Source: Nitratireductor aquibiodomus NL21 = JCM 21793
Lineage (GTDB): Bacteria; Pseudomonadota; Alphaproteobacteria; Rhizobiales; Rhizobiaceae
DNA: 44,628 bases
NCBI RefSeq assembly: GCF_000615975.1
Contig: NZ_BAMP01000030.1
Location: 1 to 44,628, forward strand
Direction of reading: 5' to 3'
Part shown: positions 27,163 to 35,758 of the stretch, one piece after another
Numbering within the stretch: position 1 is the first letter of the stretch
Layout: the number at the start of each line of letters is the position of its first letter
Program-made: the position numbers and the translations under genes
The notes under the pieces: generated by a model
Databases searched by the model: none
Told to the model about the DNA's origin: nothing
Seen by the model: only the letters and a program-made list of their open reading frames with translations

Positions 27163-27855
27163 TCAGGCGGGGAGAGCCCTGCTGACGCGGGTCGTTTCCT
27201 GGCCCTCTTTACCGTTCCTGCGGTAGGCGCGCAGGAAGGTTTTGACCGCGCGGGTGGTTACTTCCCGGAGTTGGTCGTTTTCCAGTTTCTCGCCAAAAAG
27301 GGCGGGGATATGGAGCTCGGCGTTCACCAGGGCGATGAACTGGCGCGCGGCGACGTCGGGGTCGTCAAGTTCGAGATGCCCCGCATAGGCAAGACGGGCG
27401 AAACGGGCTGCCAGTGCAGACCAGACCTTGCCCGGTCCTTCCGTGCGCCAGCCTGCAAACAGGTGAGGATGCCGTTCCCCTTCGCTTTGAATGAGCTTGC
27501 GAAGATATTTGCCATCTTCGTCGCACACGCATTTCTGCGTCAGGCGCATGGCAAAGGCGATGAGTTCGTCTTCAAGGTCCGCGGGTTGATCCGGAAAGGT
27601 CGCCAGCACCTCGAAGCTGCGTGCGTTGCAACGCTGGGTGATTTCGGTGACCACAGCGGCGAAAAGCCTGTCCTTGTCGCCATAGTGATTGTAGACGGTT
27701 TGCCGCGAAACGCCGGCTTCGGCGGCGATCATGTCGATGTTCGCGCCCGTATAGCCTTCTCGGCAGAAAACCCGTGCACCCGCTTCCAGAATGGACAGGC
27801 GCTTGGCGGCGTGTCCGCGTGTCGGGAGCCTGTCAGTAGCGTTGATCACATGCAT
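27163..27855 (-). CDS. TetR-family transcriptional regulator
   Basis: This 230-residue repressor has a clear N-terminal TetR helix-turn-helix: AKRLSILEAGARVFCREGYTGANIDMIAAEAGVSRQTVYNHYGDKDRLFAAVV. The ligand domain resembles AefR/AcrR-type members with a 'TetR_C' C-terminus (RLTQKCVCDEDGKYLRKLIQSEGERHPHL). The ATG before HVINATDR (27855) is preferred; an upstream ATG at 27864 lies in the operator-rich leader. It is divergent from the MFS drug-efflux gene starting at 28031, and a palindrome in the 175-base gap is a good operator candidate. The usual logic of such pairs is that the regulator represses itself and the pump until a toxic ligand binds. Confidence 0.88.
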   Translation of the reverse strand: MHVINATDRLPTRGHAAKRLSILEAGARVFCREGYTGANIDMIAAEAGVSRQTVYNHYGDKDRLFAAVVTEITQRCNARSFEVLATFPDQPADLEDELIAFAMRLTQKCVCDEDGKYLRKLIQSEGERHPHLFAGWRTEGPGKVWSALAARFARLAYAGHLELDDPDVAARQFIALVNAELHIPALFGEKLENDQLREVTTRAVKTFLRAYRRNGKEGQETTRVSRALPA

Positions 27856-27882
27856 GAAAAACATATATGTGTGATTGACATA

Positions 27883-27900
27883 TTAGACAAGGCTGTCCAA
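27883..27900. promoter_or_regulatory. Candidate TetR operator
   Basis: The inverted repeat TTAGACA-AGGC-TGTCCAA has one mismatch and lies just upstream of the TetR gene, within a wider partial dyad flanked by TTGAC (27875) and GTCAA (27912). Position and symmetry suit a TetR dimer controlling both divergent genes. Confidence 0.5.
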
Positions 27901-28030
27901 AAATATAGTCAATCAAGATCAGGTTTGTTGCCCGCGCTGTTTTTGCTCTGCCATGTCGGGCCTCTCCCCAGTCTTTCGTCTTTGGTTTGACGCCCGTTGT
28001 GGCAGCCATCTTTTTTGAAAGTGCAAATCC

Positions 28031-29235
28031 ATGACCTCGAGATTCCTGCGCATCGCGCTGGTACTTGGCCTTTTGACCGCTGTGGGGCCGTTCGCCATCG
28101 ACATGTATCTGCCTGCGCTACCGTCGATCGGCGCCGATCTGAATGCGGACACCGTGGCGGTGCAGATGTCTCTTCTGGTGTTTTTTCTGTCGATGGGACT
28201 GGCGCAGATCATCGTCGGGCCGATTTCCGACATGGTGGGCCGCAAAGCACCGCTCTATGCGGGGCTGGCTGTTTTCATCATCGGCAGCATCGGTTCGGCG
28301 CTGGCGACGAGCATCGAGATGCTGATCGCGTTTCGTTTCCTGCAGGGGCTGGGCGCGTCGGCCGGCATGGTGGTGCCGCGCGCGGTCGTGCGCGATCTTC
28401 ACACCGGAACGGAAGCGGCCCGGCTGATGTCTCTCCTGATGCTGGTCTTCTCGATCTCGCCCATTCTGGCGCCGCTCACGGGCAGCGTGATCATCGCCAC
28501 CCTCGGCTGGCGGGCGGTGTTCTGGTCGGTGACCATTGCGGCAGTCCTGGGTGTTTTCCTTCTGGCGACTGCCCTGAAGGAGACAAGGCCCGTCGGGGAA
28601 CGGAAGGGGAGTTCGCTGCGCAGCGCGCTCGCCGGGTATCGTTTTCTCCTGGGCGACCGGAAATTCATGGGCCTGACCTTTATCGGCGGGTTCGGCATTT
28701 CCAGCTTCTTCGTTTATCTGTCGAATTCGTCGTTTGTGCTGATCGACCACTACGGCTGACGCCGACGCTCTATAGCGTGTTCTTTTCCATGAATGCGGTG
28801 GCGTTTTTCACCATGTCGCAGCTTACCGGGCGGTTGACCGAGCGTTATGGACTGCGCCGAGTGGTGAGGGTTGCGGTCATCTCATATGCGACGACCATTG
28901 TGGCCCTGCTGGCGGTGATGGCATCCGGCCTGCAGTCACTCTGGGTGCTCGCTTCGTTTCTTTTCGTCGGCTACGGGTTCCTGGGCCTGGTCATTCCGAC
29001 GACTTCGGTGCTTGCGATGGATGATCATGGCACCATAGCCGGCACGGCCTCGGCGCTTATGGGAACACTGCATTTTGCCATCGGGGCCATGGCGATGGCC
29101 ATCTCGGGCCTGTTCTTTGACGGAACGCCATTGCCGATGGTGACCAGCATTGCCGTGTGTGCCGTGCTTGCGCTTGCGTTGACCCATCTGACGCTGGGAC
29201 GCGATGAACAGCCTGCGAGGGCTGCCGCAGAGTGA
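28031..29235 (+). CDS. Bcr/CflA-type multidrug efflux MFS transporter (frame broken once as read)
   Basis: This 12-helix major facilitator transporter has the Bcr/CflA opening GPFAIDMYLPALPSIGADL and helix 2-3 loop GPISDMVGRKAPLYAGL. RFLQGLGASAGMVVPRAVVRDL (motif C region) and SPILAPLTGSVI follow. The second half continues in another frame as LTPTLYSVFFSMNAVAFFTMSQLTGRLTERYG and on to residue 401. The break is at 28756: GGCTGACG is read where GGCCTGACG would continue HYGLTPTLYS. Restored length (401) is normal. The proton-driven efflux role is inferred from family, and regulation from the divergent TetR gene. Confidence 0.88.
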
Positions 29236-29263
29236 GGTCGGGTGTGCCTGACAGGGTGGGTTC

Positions 29264-29293
29264 TGGAAGGGCGCTCGGGCGCTTTCTTTTTCG
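29264..29293 (+). terminator. Probable terminator of the MFS gene
   Basis: The imperfect stem AAGGGCGC / GCGCTTT, with a short loop, is followed by CTTTTTC about 30 bases after the MFS stop. The stem has one bulge and one G-U pair, so strength is moderate. Confidence 0.45.
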
Positions 29294-29344
29294 CGCAAAA
29301 GCCCGATGCCCGCCGGGAAGGCGGAAATTGATATATCCAAGAAA

Positions 29345-29679
29345 GGGAAAAGTGAAGGCTTCTGTTGCCAGGTGCCTTCGAACCCCGCCTGAAAGTGCGA
29401 ACCCTCAGGAGTTTAAGTGAAGCTGTCGCACCGCATTAAGCAGCGAGACGTGCCTCCGCATAGTTGTCGTTTGCAACTACTGGTTTGACCCGATAACGGT
29501 GGTATCATGCCGAGCGAAAGTCCGATCTTTACACCCTCGTCGATCCTGTTTCGCCCCCATCAGAAGCCGTCTGTGGGCTGATTGCCCTGGGCGGTTTCTG
29601 GTGGAGGCGCCGGGCACTGCCCCCGGGTCCGAATGGTTTATTACACCGTCAGTTTATCGCCATAGTCGGTCAAGCCGAC
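29345..29679 (-). ncRNA. ssrA: Permuted two-piece tmRNA (ssrA)
   Basis: tmRNA rescues stalled ribosomes by adding a degradation tag. On the minus strand the acceptor piece comes first (about 29679-29599). It has a T-arm with stem CCGGG / CCCGG around GGCAGTG and ends GCGCCTCCACCA. After a spacer of about 40 bases the coding piece begins at 29558 with GGGGGCGAAACAGGATCGAC. Its first 7 bases pair with CGCCTCC of the acceptor piece (one G-U), rebuilding the acceptor stem. The reading frame 29474-29436 encodes ANDNYAEARLAA and TAA. The 3' end has a stem GAAGGC / GCCTTC then ACTTTTCCC. This circularly permuted order is known from alphaproteobacteria. End positions are approximate. It fills most of a 636-base gap without protein genes. 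Confidence 0.94.
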
Positions 29680-29685
29680 GAAGCG

Positions 29686-29691
29686 AATATA
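29686..29691 (-). promoter_or_regulatory. Candidate -10 box of the tmRNA promoter
   Basis: TATATT on the minus strand lies 7 bases upstream of the proposed tmRNA 5' end. The -35 region, 17-18 bases further up, is poor (TTTTCT/CTTTTC). Confidence 0.4.
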
Positions 29692-29871
29692 GTGGGGCAG
29701 CCGCACCAAGAAAAGGGGGATTCTGGCGAAAAGGCGTTTCGGCATTGACTTGACGTCATGCTTTGCGGAATGTCTGCAACGGTGTGGGAAGGAACTTTGG
29801 CAAACGTTGAGGTTGCGTTGGTGGCCGGATCGTGTCGAAGGGGGCCCACGATTTGAAACGAGGGAAAAGTC

Positions 29872-30182
29872 ATGGCCGATTATCTCGCGGATGTCCGCAA
29901 ATATGATGCAACCGCTGACGAAGAGACCGTCAACAAGATCGTGAAGCATCTTGGCATCGCGCTGCGCAACAGGGACTCGTCTCTGGTCTCTTGCAGCGAT
30001 TCCAGCGAACTCGATCGCGTGCGCGAGAGCTGGTGCATGAAGAAGCTCGGCGAAACCGACGGCGCGAAATGCGATTCCATCATCGAAAAGGTCTGCGAGA
30101 CGATGTCCGGCGACAATTCGAAGGGCCGTGTGACCTTCTATTATCTTGTGGCAAAACATCTGGCAAACTGTCCAGCCTCTGA
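29872..30182 (+). CDS. DUF2853 family protein (frame broken near its end as read)
   Basis: This is a small soluble protein of unknown function. The sequence MADYLADVRKYDATADEETV, VKHLGIALRNRDSSLVSC, RVRESWCMKKLG and KGRVTFYYLVAKH is the DUF2853 pattern throughout. In the uninterrupted frame the protein would run on into 110 unrelated residues through a terminator. Adding one G at 30162-30163 (CATCTGGCAAACTG to CATCTGGGCAAACTG) gives the normal family ending AKHLGKLSSL and a TGA at 30182, 103 residues in all. I therefore place the true end there. GAGGGAA lies 5 bases before the ATG. It is followed directly by a terminator-like hairpin, which supports this end. Confidence 0.85.
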
Positions 30183-30206
30183 GCCGCCACGCGACGTGAC
30201 CTCCAA

Positions 30207-30242
30207 ACGCCTCCTCTGCCGGGTGGGGGCGTTTTCATTTGC
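30207..30242 (+). terminator. Terminator after the DUF2853 gene
   Basis: The stem AAACGCC(TCC) / (GG)GGCGTTT, with a C/G-rich loop, is followed by TTTTCATTT, 25 bases after the corrected stop at 30182. Its position inside the uncorrected long frame is an argument for the frameshift correction. Confidence 0.72.
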
Positions 30243-30338
30243 GCGTGTGGACGAGACCGATATTCGCAGTGCCTGTACTTTCCGTGCCGGTAGCCTGCTT
30301 TATGATGCGGCGATAACGCCAGCCCGAATCGGACCGCC

Positions 30339-31133
30339 ATGCGCCAGTATCTCGATCTTCTTTCCCATGTCCTCGAAAACGGCGTCGACCGTGACGACCG
30401 TACGGGAACCGGTACGCGCGGCGTTTTCGGCCATCAGATGCGTTTCGATCTGGAGCAGGGATTTCCGGTCCTCACCACGAAGAAGCTGCACCTGCGCTCG
30501 ATCATTCACGAGTTGCTGTGGTTTCTGAAGGGCGACACGAATATCGGTTATCTGAAAGAAAACGGCGTTTCGATCTGGGACGAATGGGCGGATGAGAAGG
30601 GCGATCTCGGCCCGGTCTACGGCGCGCAATGGCGTTCGTGGCCGGCACCTGATGGCGGGCAGATCGACCAGATTGCGGCGCTTCTGAAAGGCCTGCGTGA
30701 CAACCCTCATTCGAGGCGGCATGTGGTTTCGGCCTGGAACCCGGCGGAGGTCGATTCCATGGCGCTGCCGCCATGCCACTGCCTGTTCCAGTTTCATGTA
30801 GCCAACGGGCGGCTCTCCTGTCAGCTCTACCAGCGCTCCGCGGATATTTTTCTCGGCGTGCCCTTCAACATCGCTTCCTACGCGCTTCTTACCATGATGG
30901 TGGCCCAGGTGACGGGGCTGCGCGCTGGCGATTTCGTGCATACGCTGGGCGATGCACATCTTTATTCCAACCATTTCGATCAGGCGCGCGAGCAGCTGAC
31001 GCGGACGCCGAAGCCACTGCCGACGATGTGGATCAATCCGGATGTCACCGATCTCTTCGCTTTCCGGTTCGAGGATTTCCGGCTTGATGGCTATGTGGCG
31101 GATCCGTCGATCCGCGCGCCGATCGCGGTTTGA
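30339..31133 (+). CDS. thyA: ThyA, thymidylate synthase
   Basis: ThyA converts dUMP to dTMP with methylenetetrahydrofolate, the sole de novo route to thymidylate in most bacteria. At 264 residues it has exactly the E. coli ThyA length. Signature segments are [61 protein letters not shown] with the catalytic Cys, and [17 protein letters not shown]. The last segment is [12 protein letters not shown]. The stop overlaps the open frame of folA and the folA start lies 15 bases on, forming the standard thyA-folA pair: ThyA produces dihydrofolate and DHFR recycles it. Confidence 0.96.
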   Translation: MRQYLDLLSHVLENGVDRDDRTGTGTRGVFGHQMRFDLEQGFPVLTTKKLHLRSIIHELLWFLKGDTNIGYLKENGVSIWDEWADEKGDLGPVYGAQWRSWPAPDGGQIDQIAALLKGLRDNPHSRRHVVSAWNPAEVDSMALPPCHCLFQFHVANGRLSCQLYQRSADIFLGVPFNIASYALLTMMVAQVTGLRAGDFVHTLGDAHLYSNHFDQAREQLTRTPKPLPTMWINPDVTDLFAFRFEDFRLDGYVADPSIRAPIAV

Positions 31134-31147
31134 CCGGGGAGGGTCTG

Positions 31148-31642
31148 ATGAGTGTCGAACTGGTCGTTGCGATGGCGCAAAACGGGGTGATCGGGCGTGA
31201 CGGCGATCTGCCGTGGCGGCTTTCGACCGATCTCAAGCGCTTCAAGGCCATCACCATGGGCAAGCCCGTAATCATGGGGCGCAAGACCTGGGAGAGCATT
31301 GGCAAGCCATTGCCGGGGCGGCGCAACATCGTCGTCACGCGGCAGGCGGACTATACGGCCGAAGGCGCTGAATGCGTGTCATCGCTTGATGTCGCGCTTG
31401 CACTTGCCGCAGGTGGCGAGGCGGGTGCAGATGTCTGTGTCATCGGCGGCGGGCAGGTCTACGCGGAAGCGATCGACAAGGCCGACCGCCTGCATGTCAC
31501 CCATGTGGATGCGCAGATCGAAGGGGACACCGTGTTCCCTGAAATTGACCCTGAAATCTGGGAGGAGGTGTCTCGCGAGGAGGTGCCTGCCGGCGAAAAG
31601 GACGTTTACGCCACCTCCTATGTGGTCTACCAACGACGCTGA
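31148..31642 (+). CDS. folA: FolA, dihydrofolate reductase
   Basis: FolA reduces dihydrofolate to tetrahydrofolate with NADPH. The start of the domain, ELVVAMAQNGVIGRDGDLPWRLSTDLKRFK, contains the active-site Asp (in the segment after PWRL) and the Met20-type loop. It is followed by MGKPVIMGRKTWESIGKPLPGR, the NADPH-binding signature VIGGGQVYAEAI, and VFPEIDPEIWEEVSREEV. ATG 31148 has GGGAGG 5 bases upstream and gives 164 residues; an earlier ATG at 31130 overlaps the thyA stop. Followed by a 147-base gap before hflK, with a perfect 8-bp hairpin (31683-31703) but no T-run. Confidence 0.95.
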   Translation: MSVELVVAMAQNGVIGRDGDLPWRLSTDLKRFKAITMGKPVIMGRKTWESIGKPLPGRRNIVVTRQADYTAEGAECVSSLDVALALAAGGEAGADVCVIGGGQVYAEAIDKADRLHVTHVDAQIEGDTVFPEIDPEIWEEVSREEVPAGEKDVYATSYVVYQRR

Positions 31643-31789
31643 AGAGGCAGGGCAGGGCTCTCTTTTCGCTGAAAGAGTGGGAAACGCGGCGGGCTGCCGC
31701 GTTGAAAGAGGATTTGCCGCTACCTATAACTGACCGGATGGGAGAGCTGTCCTCGGCGGACGGAACCCGGATCGAGAAAAGGAACAAGA

Positions 31790-32896
31790 ATGCCCTGGAA
31801 CAATCAAAGTGGCGGAGGCGGCCCTTGGGGCGGCGGCAATAACGGAGGCCCCTGGGATCAGGGGCCGCGTGGGCCGAGTGGACCGCAGGGATCTCCGCCC
31901 GATCTGGAAGAGATCATCAAGCGTGGCCAGGATCGCCTGAAGAGCGCGCTGCCTGGTGGCGGCGGCGTCAGCCCGGCGATGATCGGCCTGGTGCTGATCG
32001 CGCTGGCAGGTCTGTGGCTTTTCAAGTCCGTCTATACGGTGCAGCCGGACGAACTGGCCGTTGAGCTGCGTTTCGGCAAGCCGAAGCCGGAGCTTTCCGA
32101 GCCGGGCCTGCATTTCCACTGGTGGCCGATCGAGACCGTCGAGAAGGCATCCGTTGCCGAACGGCTTGTCGATATCGGCCAGACGCGGGGCGGGGCCTCG
32201 AGCGGCCTTATGCTTTCGGGCGATCAGAACATCGTCGATGTGAAGTTTTCCGTGGCCTATCAGGTCGCTGATCCTTCCGCCTACCTGTTCAACGTCGCCA
32301 ATCCCGACGAGACGCTTCGCCAGGTGGCCGAGAGCGCCATGCGTGAGGTGGTTGGGCGCCGTCCGGCGCAGGACATCTTCCGTGACGACCGCCAGGGCAT
32401 CGCAGAAGATGTGCGCCTGACCATCCAGACCGCGCTCGACGAATACGGCACGGGGCTGACGGTCAATGCCCTTTCGATCGAGGATGCCGCACCGCCGCGC
32501 GAAGTGGCTGACGCGTTCGACGAGGTGCAGCGTGCCGAGCAGGATGAAGACCGCTTTGTCGAGGAGTCCAACCAGTACTCCAACCAGAAGCTCGGCCAGG
32601 CGCGCGGTGAAGCCGCGCAGATCCGCGAAGAGGCGGCCGCCTACAAGAACCGTGTCGTTCAGGAAGCCGAAGGTGAGGCGCAGCGCTTCATCTCCGTTTA
32701 TGATGAATACGCCAAGGCTCCCGAGGTGACGCGCAAGCGTCTCTTCCTGGAGACGATGGAAGGCGTGCTGCAGGGTTCGAACAAGGTGATTGTCGAGCAG
32801 AATGGCGGCCCCGGTGTGGTGCCCTATCTGCCCTTGCCCGAACTTCGCCAGCAATCGCAGCAGCAGCCGCGTGGAACCGCGGGAGGGAGCAATTGA
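31790..32896 (+). CDS. hflK: HflK, SPFH-domain regulator of FtsH
   Basis: HflK forms with HflC a large cage in the inner membrane that surrounds the FtsH protease and controls its access to substrates. The 368 residues begin with a Gly/Pro/Asn-rich cytoplasmic tail (PWNNQSGGGGPWGGGNNG). One transmembrane helix follows (MIGLVLIALAGLWLFKSVYTV), then the SPFH/band-7 domain and a long coiled coil (ARGEAAQIREEAAAYKNRVV, EAEGEAQRF). AAAGGA precedes ATG 31790. The stop TGA overlaps the hflC start by one base (TGATG), so the two are translationally coupled. Confidence 0.95.
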   Translation: MPWNNQSGGGGPWGGGNNGGPWDQGPRGPSGPQGSPPDLEEIIKRGQDRLKSALPGGGGVSPAMIGLVLIALAGLWLFKSVYTVQPDELAVELRFGKPKPELSEPGLHFHWWPIETVEKASVAERLVDIGQTRGGASSGLMLSGDQNIVDVKFSVAYQVADPSAYLFNVANPDETLRQVAESAMREVVGRRPAQDIFRDDRQGIAEDVRLTIQTALDEYGTGLTVNALSIEDAAPPREVADAFDEVQRAEQDEDRFVEESNQYSNQKLGQARGEAAQIREEAAAYKNRVVQEAEGEAQRFISVYDEYAKAPEVTRKRLFLETMEGVLQGSNKVIVEQNGGPGVVPYLPLPELRQQSQQQPRGTAGGSN

Positions 32897-33825
32897 TGTC
32901 CAACCGTCTTCCCATACTCGTCGTTATCGGCGCGGTTCTGCTCTTCCTGGTCTACTCGGCGATCTTCGTCGTCAACGAGCGGCAGCAGGCCATCGTCCTT
33001 CGCTTCGGTGAAATCGTCGATGTGAAGACCGAACCCGGTCTCTACTTCAAACTGCCTTTCGCATTCCTCGAGGCGGACAATGTCCAGATCATCGAAGACC
33101 GCATCCTGCGCTTCGATCTCGATGACATCCGCGTGCAGGTTTCGGGCGGTAAGTTCTACGAAGTGGATGCGTTCATCGCCTATTCGATCAACGATCCCCG
33201 CCGTTTCCGACAGACTGTTTCGGGCAGTGTTGCGCTGGCCGAGCAGCGTCTGCGCACGCGTCTCGATGCTGCCCTGCGTCGTGTCTACGGTCTGCGTGGC
33301 TTCGAGGCGGCGCTTTCGGAAGAGCGTGCATCGATGATGCGTGAAGTTGCCGAAGAACTGCGGCCTGCTGCGGCTTCGCTCGGACTTGAAATCGAGGATG
33401 TGCGTATTCGCCGGACCGATCTGACGGCGGAGGTCTCGCAACAGACCTACGACCGCATGAAGGCCGAGCGTCTGGCAGAAGCCGAGCGTCTGCGCGCACG
33501 TGGCCGCGAGGCTGCCGCACGCATTCGCGCCCGTGCTGACCGTGAGGTCGTCGAAATCCTGGCGGCTGCCCAGCGCGAGTCGGAGATCCTGCGCGGTGAA
33601 GGCGAAGCGGAGCGCAACGGTATCTTCGCCGAGGCGTTCTCGCGCGATGAGGATTTCTTCGAGTTCTATCGCTCGATGAATGCCTATCAGCAGGCGCTCG
33701 ACCCGAGCGGTACCACGATGCTTCTGTCGCCCGATTCGGAGTTTTTCCGTTTCTTCAACGACTCGAGCGGTGGTGGCGCGCGTAGCTCTGCACCGGCCGC
33801 GCAGGGCGCGACCGCCGGCCAGTAA
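32896..33825 (+). CDS. hflC: HflC, SPFH-domain regulator of FtsH
   Basis: HflC is the partner of HflK. The N-terminal membrane helix (ILVVIGAVLLFLVYSAIFVV) is followed by NERQQAIVLRFGEIVDVKTEPGLYFKLPF, the classic HflC opening. An SPFH domain comes next, then a coiled coil with RMKAERLAEAERLRARGREAAARIRARADREVVEI. The C-terminal part includes DEDFFEFYRSMNAYQQAL and a hydrophilic tail. The ATG at 32896 overlaps the hflK stop. A TTG codon just before it is in frame but unnecessary. It is followed 12 bases later by a DUF2065 gene, the common alphaproteobacterial order. Confidence 0.95.
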   Translation: MSNRLPILVVIGAVLLFLVYSAIFVVNERQQAIVLRFGEIVDVKTEPGLYFKLPFAFLEADNVQIIEDRILRFDLDDIRVQVSGGKFYEVDAFIAYSINDPRRFRQTVSGSVALAEQRLRTRLDAALRRVYGLRGFEAALSEERASMMREVAEELRPAAASLGLEIEDVRIRRTDLTAEVSQQTYDRMKAERLAEAERLRARGREAAARIRARADREVVEILAAAQRESEILRGEGEAERNGIFAEAFSRDEDFFEFYRSMNAYQQALDPSGTTMLLSPDSEFFRFFNDSSGGGARSSAPAAQGATAGQ

Positions 33826-33837
33826 CCGGCGGCCGGC

Positions 33838-34023
33838 ATGAGCGACTTCATCGCCGCCCTGGGCCTGGTTCTCGTTATCGAGGGCCTGGTCTATGGCGGC
33901 ATGCCGAGGCTGGCCAGGCGGCTTGCCGAACAGGTTCTCGACATGCCGGACAGCGCTTTGCGCACGGCCGGTATCACCGCCATGGTTCTTGGGGTGGTCG
34001 TGGTCTGGCTCGTTCGAGGATAA
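33838..34023 (+). CDS. DUF2065 small membrane protein, 61 aa
   Basis: This very small inner-membrane protein has two hydrophobic helices (FIAALGLVLVIEGLVYGG and TAGITAMVLGVVVVWLVRG) joined by a basic loop, MPRLARRLAEQVLDMPDSALR. The sequence matches DUF2065 (YjeT-like), almost always found just after hflC. Function is unknown; association with the HflKC-FtsH assembly is inferred from gene order. The start lies 12 bases after the hflC stop with CCGGCGGCCGGC between, so a ribosome-binding site is not obvious and translational coupling is possible. Confidence 0.9.
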   Translation: MSDFIAALGLVLVIEGLVYGGMPRLARRLAEQVLDMPDSALRTAGITAMVLGVVVVWLVRG

Positions 34024-34029
34024 ATCTAA

Positions 34030-34066
34030 TTTGCGGCCCGTATGGAAACTCCATGCGGGCCGCAAA
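34030..34066. terminator. Long perfect hairpin between DUF2065 and the DegP-like gene
   Basis: TTTGCGGCCCG (34030-34040) pairs perfectly with CGGGCCGCAAA (34056-34066), and the inner ATGG/CCAT extends it to about 16 bp with an AAACT loop. No T-run follows on the plus strand. It is probably a terminator or 3' stabilising structure for the hflKC transcript. Confidence 0.55.
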
Positions 34067-34187
34067 CGTGCCGTAATCAGGCTCGATCATGCAGATGTGA
34101 AATGCCTGTTAATGGAATTCGGGCAGTGTTCCGCCTAAGATTCCATTCCGACTACGGGCCGTTCCACCACGCAAGCCATCTGGAGAA

Positions 34188-35695
34188 ATGCTCTCAATGA
34201 TCCCGACGAAGATTTTACGCGCCACGCGGGTGGCACCAGTGGCCGCTCTGATTGCGCTGGGCGGTCTCACCTCGACGCCGGTGATCCTGAGCCAGCAGGC
34301 GCGGGCGGAAGGCCCGGCTTCGGTGGCAGACCTTGCAGAGCGGCTTGCCGGCGCGGTGGTCAACATCTCCACTTCCCGCTCCACCGGTGGCGGTGCGTCG
34401 GGCCGTGTCCCGCTGCCCAAGCTGCCGGAAGGCTCACCGCTGCAGGAGTTTTTCGACGATTTCTTCCAGGACGAGCCTGAACAGGATCATGAGCCGCGAC
34501 AGGCGCAGTCCCTTGGTTCCGGCTTTGTGATCGATGCGGAAGAAGGCATCGTCGTTACCAACAATCATGTCATCTCCGGCGCCGACGAAATTGTGGTCAA
34601 TTTCACCGACGGTGGCAAACTCGACGCCGAGTTGCTGGGCGTCGACACCAAAACCGACCTCGCGGTGCTTAAGGTCGATGCCAGCAAACGCAAGCTGCAG
34701 GATGTTCCGTTCGGCGATTCCGACAAGATGCGGATCGGCGACTGGGTCATGGCAATCGGCAACCCGTTCGGTCTTGGCGGCACGGTGACGGTCGGCATCG
34801 TCTCAGCGCGCAACCGCGAAATCGGGTCGGGTCCCTATGACGATTTCATCCAGACGGATGCGGCCATCAACCGTGGCAATTCCGGTGGCCCGCTGTTCAA
34901 CATGGACGGTGAGGTGATCGGCATCAACACGGCCATCATTTCGCCGACCGGCGGCTCTATCGGAATCGGCTTCTCCATTCCTTCTGCACTGGCGATCAAG
35001 GTGGTCGATCAGTTGCGCGAATTCGGCGAGACGCGGCGCGGCTGGCTTGGCGTGCGTATTCAGGAAGTCACCGATGAAATCGCCGAAAGCCTGGGCATGG
35101 AAAAAGCCATGGGAGCGATGGTGAGCGGCGTCATCGAAGGTGGTCCGGTGGACGATGGTTCCATTCAGCCCGGCGACGTGATCGTGGAGTTTGACGGTAA
35201 GGCCGTCGAGAATGTGCGTGAGCTGCCGCGCATTGTGCCGAGAGCCCGGTTGGCAAGGAAGTCGACGTCACGGTTGTGCGAAAGGGTCAGGAAGAGACTG
35301 TGCGGGTGACGCTCGGACGGCTGGAAGACAGCGAAAAACTGGCTTCCGCTGAAACGAAGGAAGACAAATCCGAAGGTGAGGCAGACGTGGTGTCATCTGC
35401 AGCCGTTCTTGGCATGCACATGGCGGCACTTGATGACGAGCTGCGCGAACGGTTCGAGATTTCCGCCGACGTCAATGGCGTCGTCGTCACCGAAGTGGAT
35501 GAGGATTCGCCCGCTTCCACAAAGGGTGTGACGGCAGGCGACGTGATTGTGGAAATCGCTCAGGCCACCGTCTCGACCCCCAAGGAGGCTCTGGACCGAC
35601 TGGAGGAACTGAAAGGGCAGGGCCGCCGCAACGCGCTTCTGATGCTCGCTTCCAAGAACGGGGAGCTGCGCTTCGTGACACTGCGGATGGACTGA
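34188..35695 (+). CDS. DegP/Do-like periplasmic serine protease (frame broken once as read)
   Basis: This HtrA-family protease/chaperone handles misfolded periplasmic proteins. After a signal peptide ending near QQARAE comes the trypsin-like domain. It has VVTNNHVISGADEI (His), TKTDLAVLKVD (Asp) and AAINRGNSGGPLFNMDG (Ser). A first PDZ domain (RRGWLGVRIQEVTDEIAESLG) and a second PDZ domain (LDDELRERFEISADVNGVVV) follow. The frame slips at 35237: ATTGTGCCGAG is read where ATTGTGGCCGAG would give RIVAESPVGKEVDVTVVRKG. Restored length is 502 residues, normal for DegP/MucD. ATG 34197 is an equally good start. It lies downstream of hflKC, a conserved quality-control neighbourhood. Confidence 0.92.
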
Positions 35696-35720
35696 CCCCT
35701 CAACAATATTGCAGCAGATA

Positions 35721-35758
35721 AAAAACGGCCCGGAAGCGATTGCAACCGGGCCGTTTCG
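35721..35758. terminator. Bidirectional terminator
   Basis: The perfect 11-bp stem AAACGGCCCGG / CCGGGCCGTTT has a 12-base loop and sits between the converging DegP-like and GNAT genes. A-rich and T-rich flanks suit both directions. Confidence 0.85.

Noticed and set aside
29872..30528. A 218-residue protein at the DUF2853 locus
   Set aside because: The last 110 residues run through a terminator and into thyA in a non-coding frame; correcting one missing G gives the normal DUF2853 ending at 30182.
31683..31703. Perfect 8-bp hairpin between folA and hflK as a terminator
   Set aside because: No T-run follows in either direction; left as an unassigned structure.
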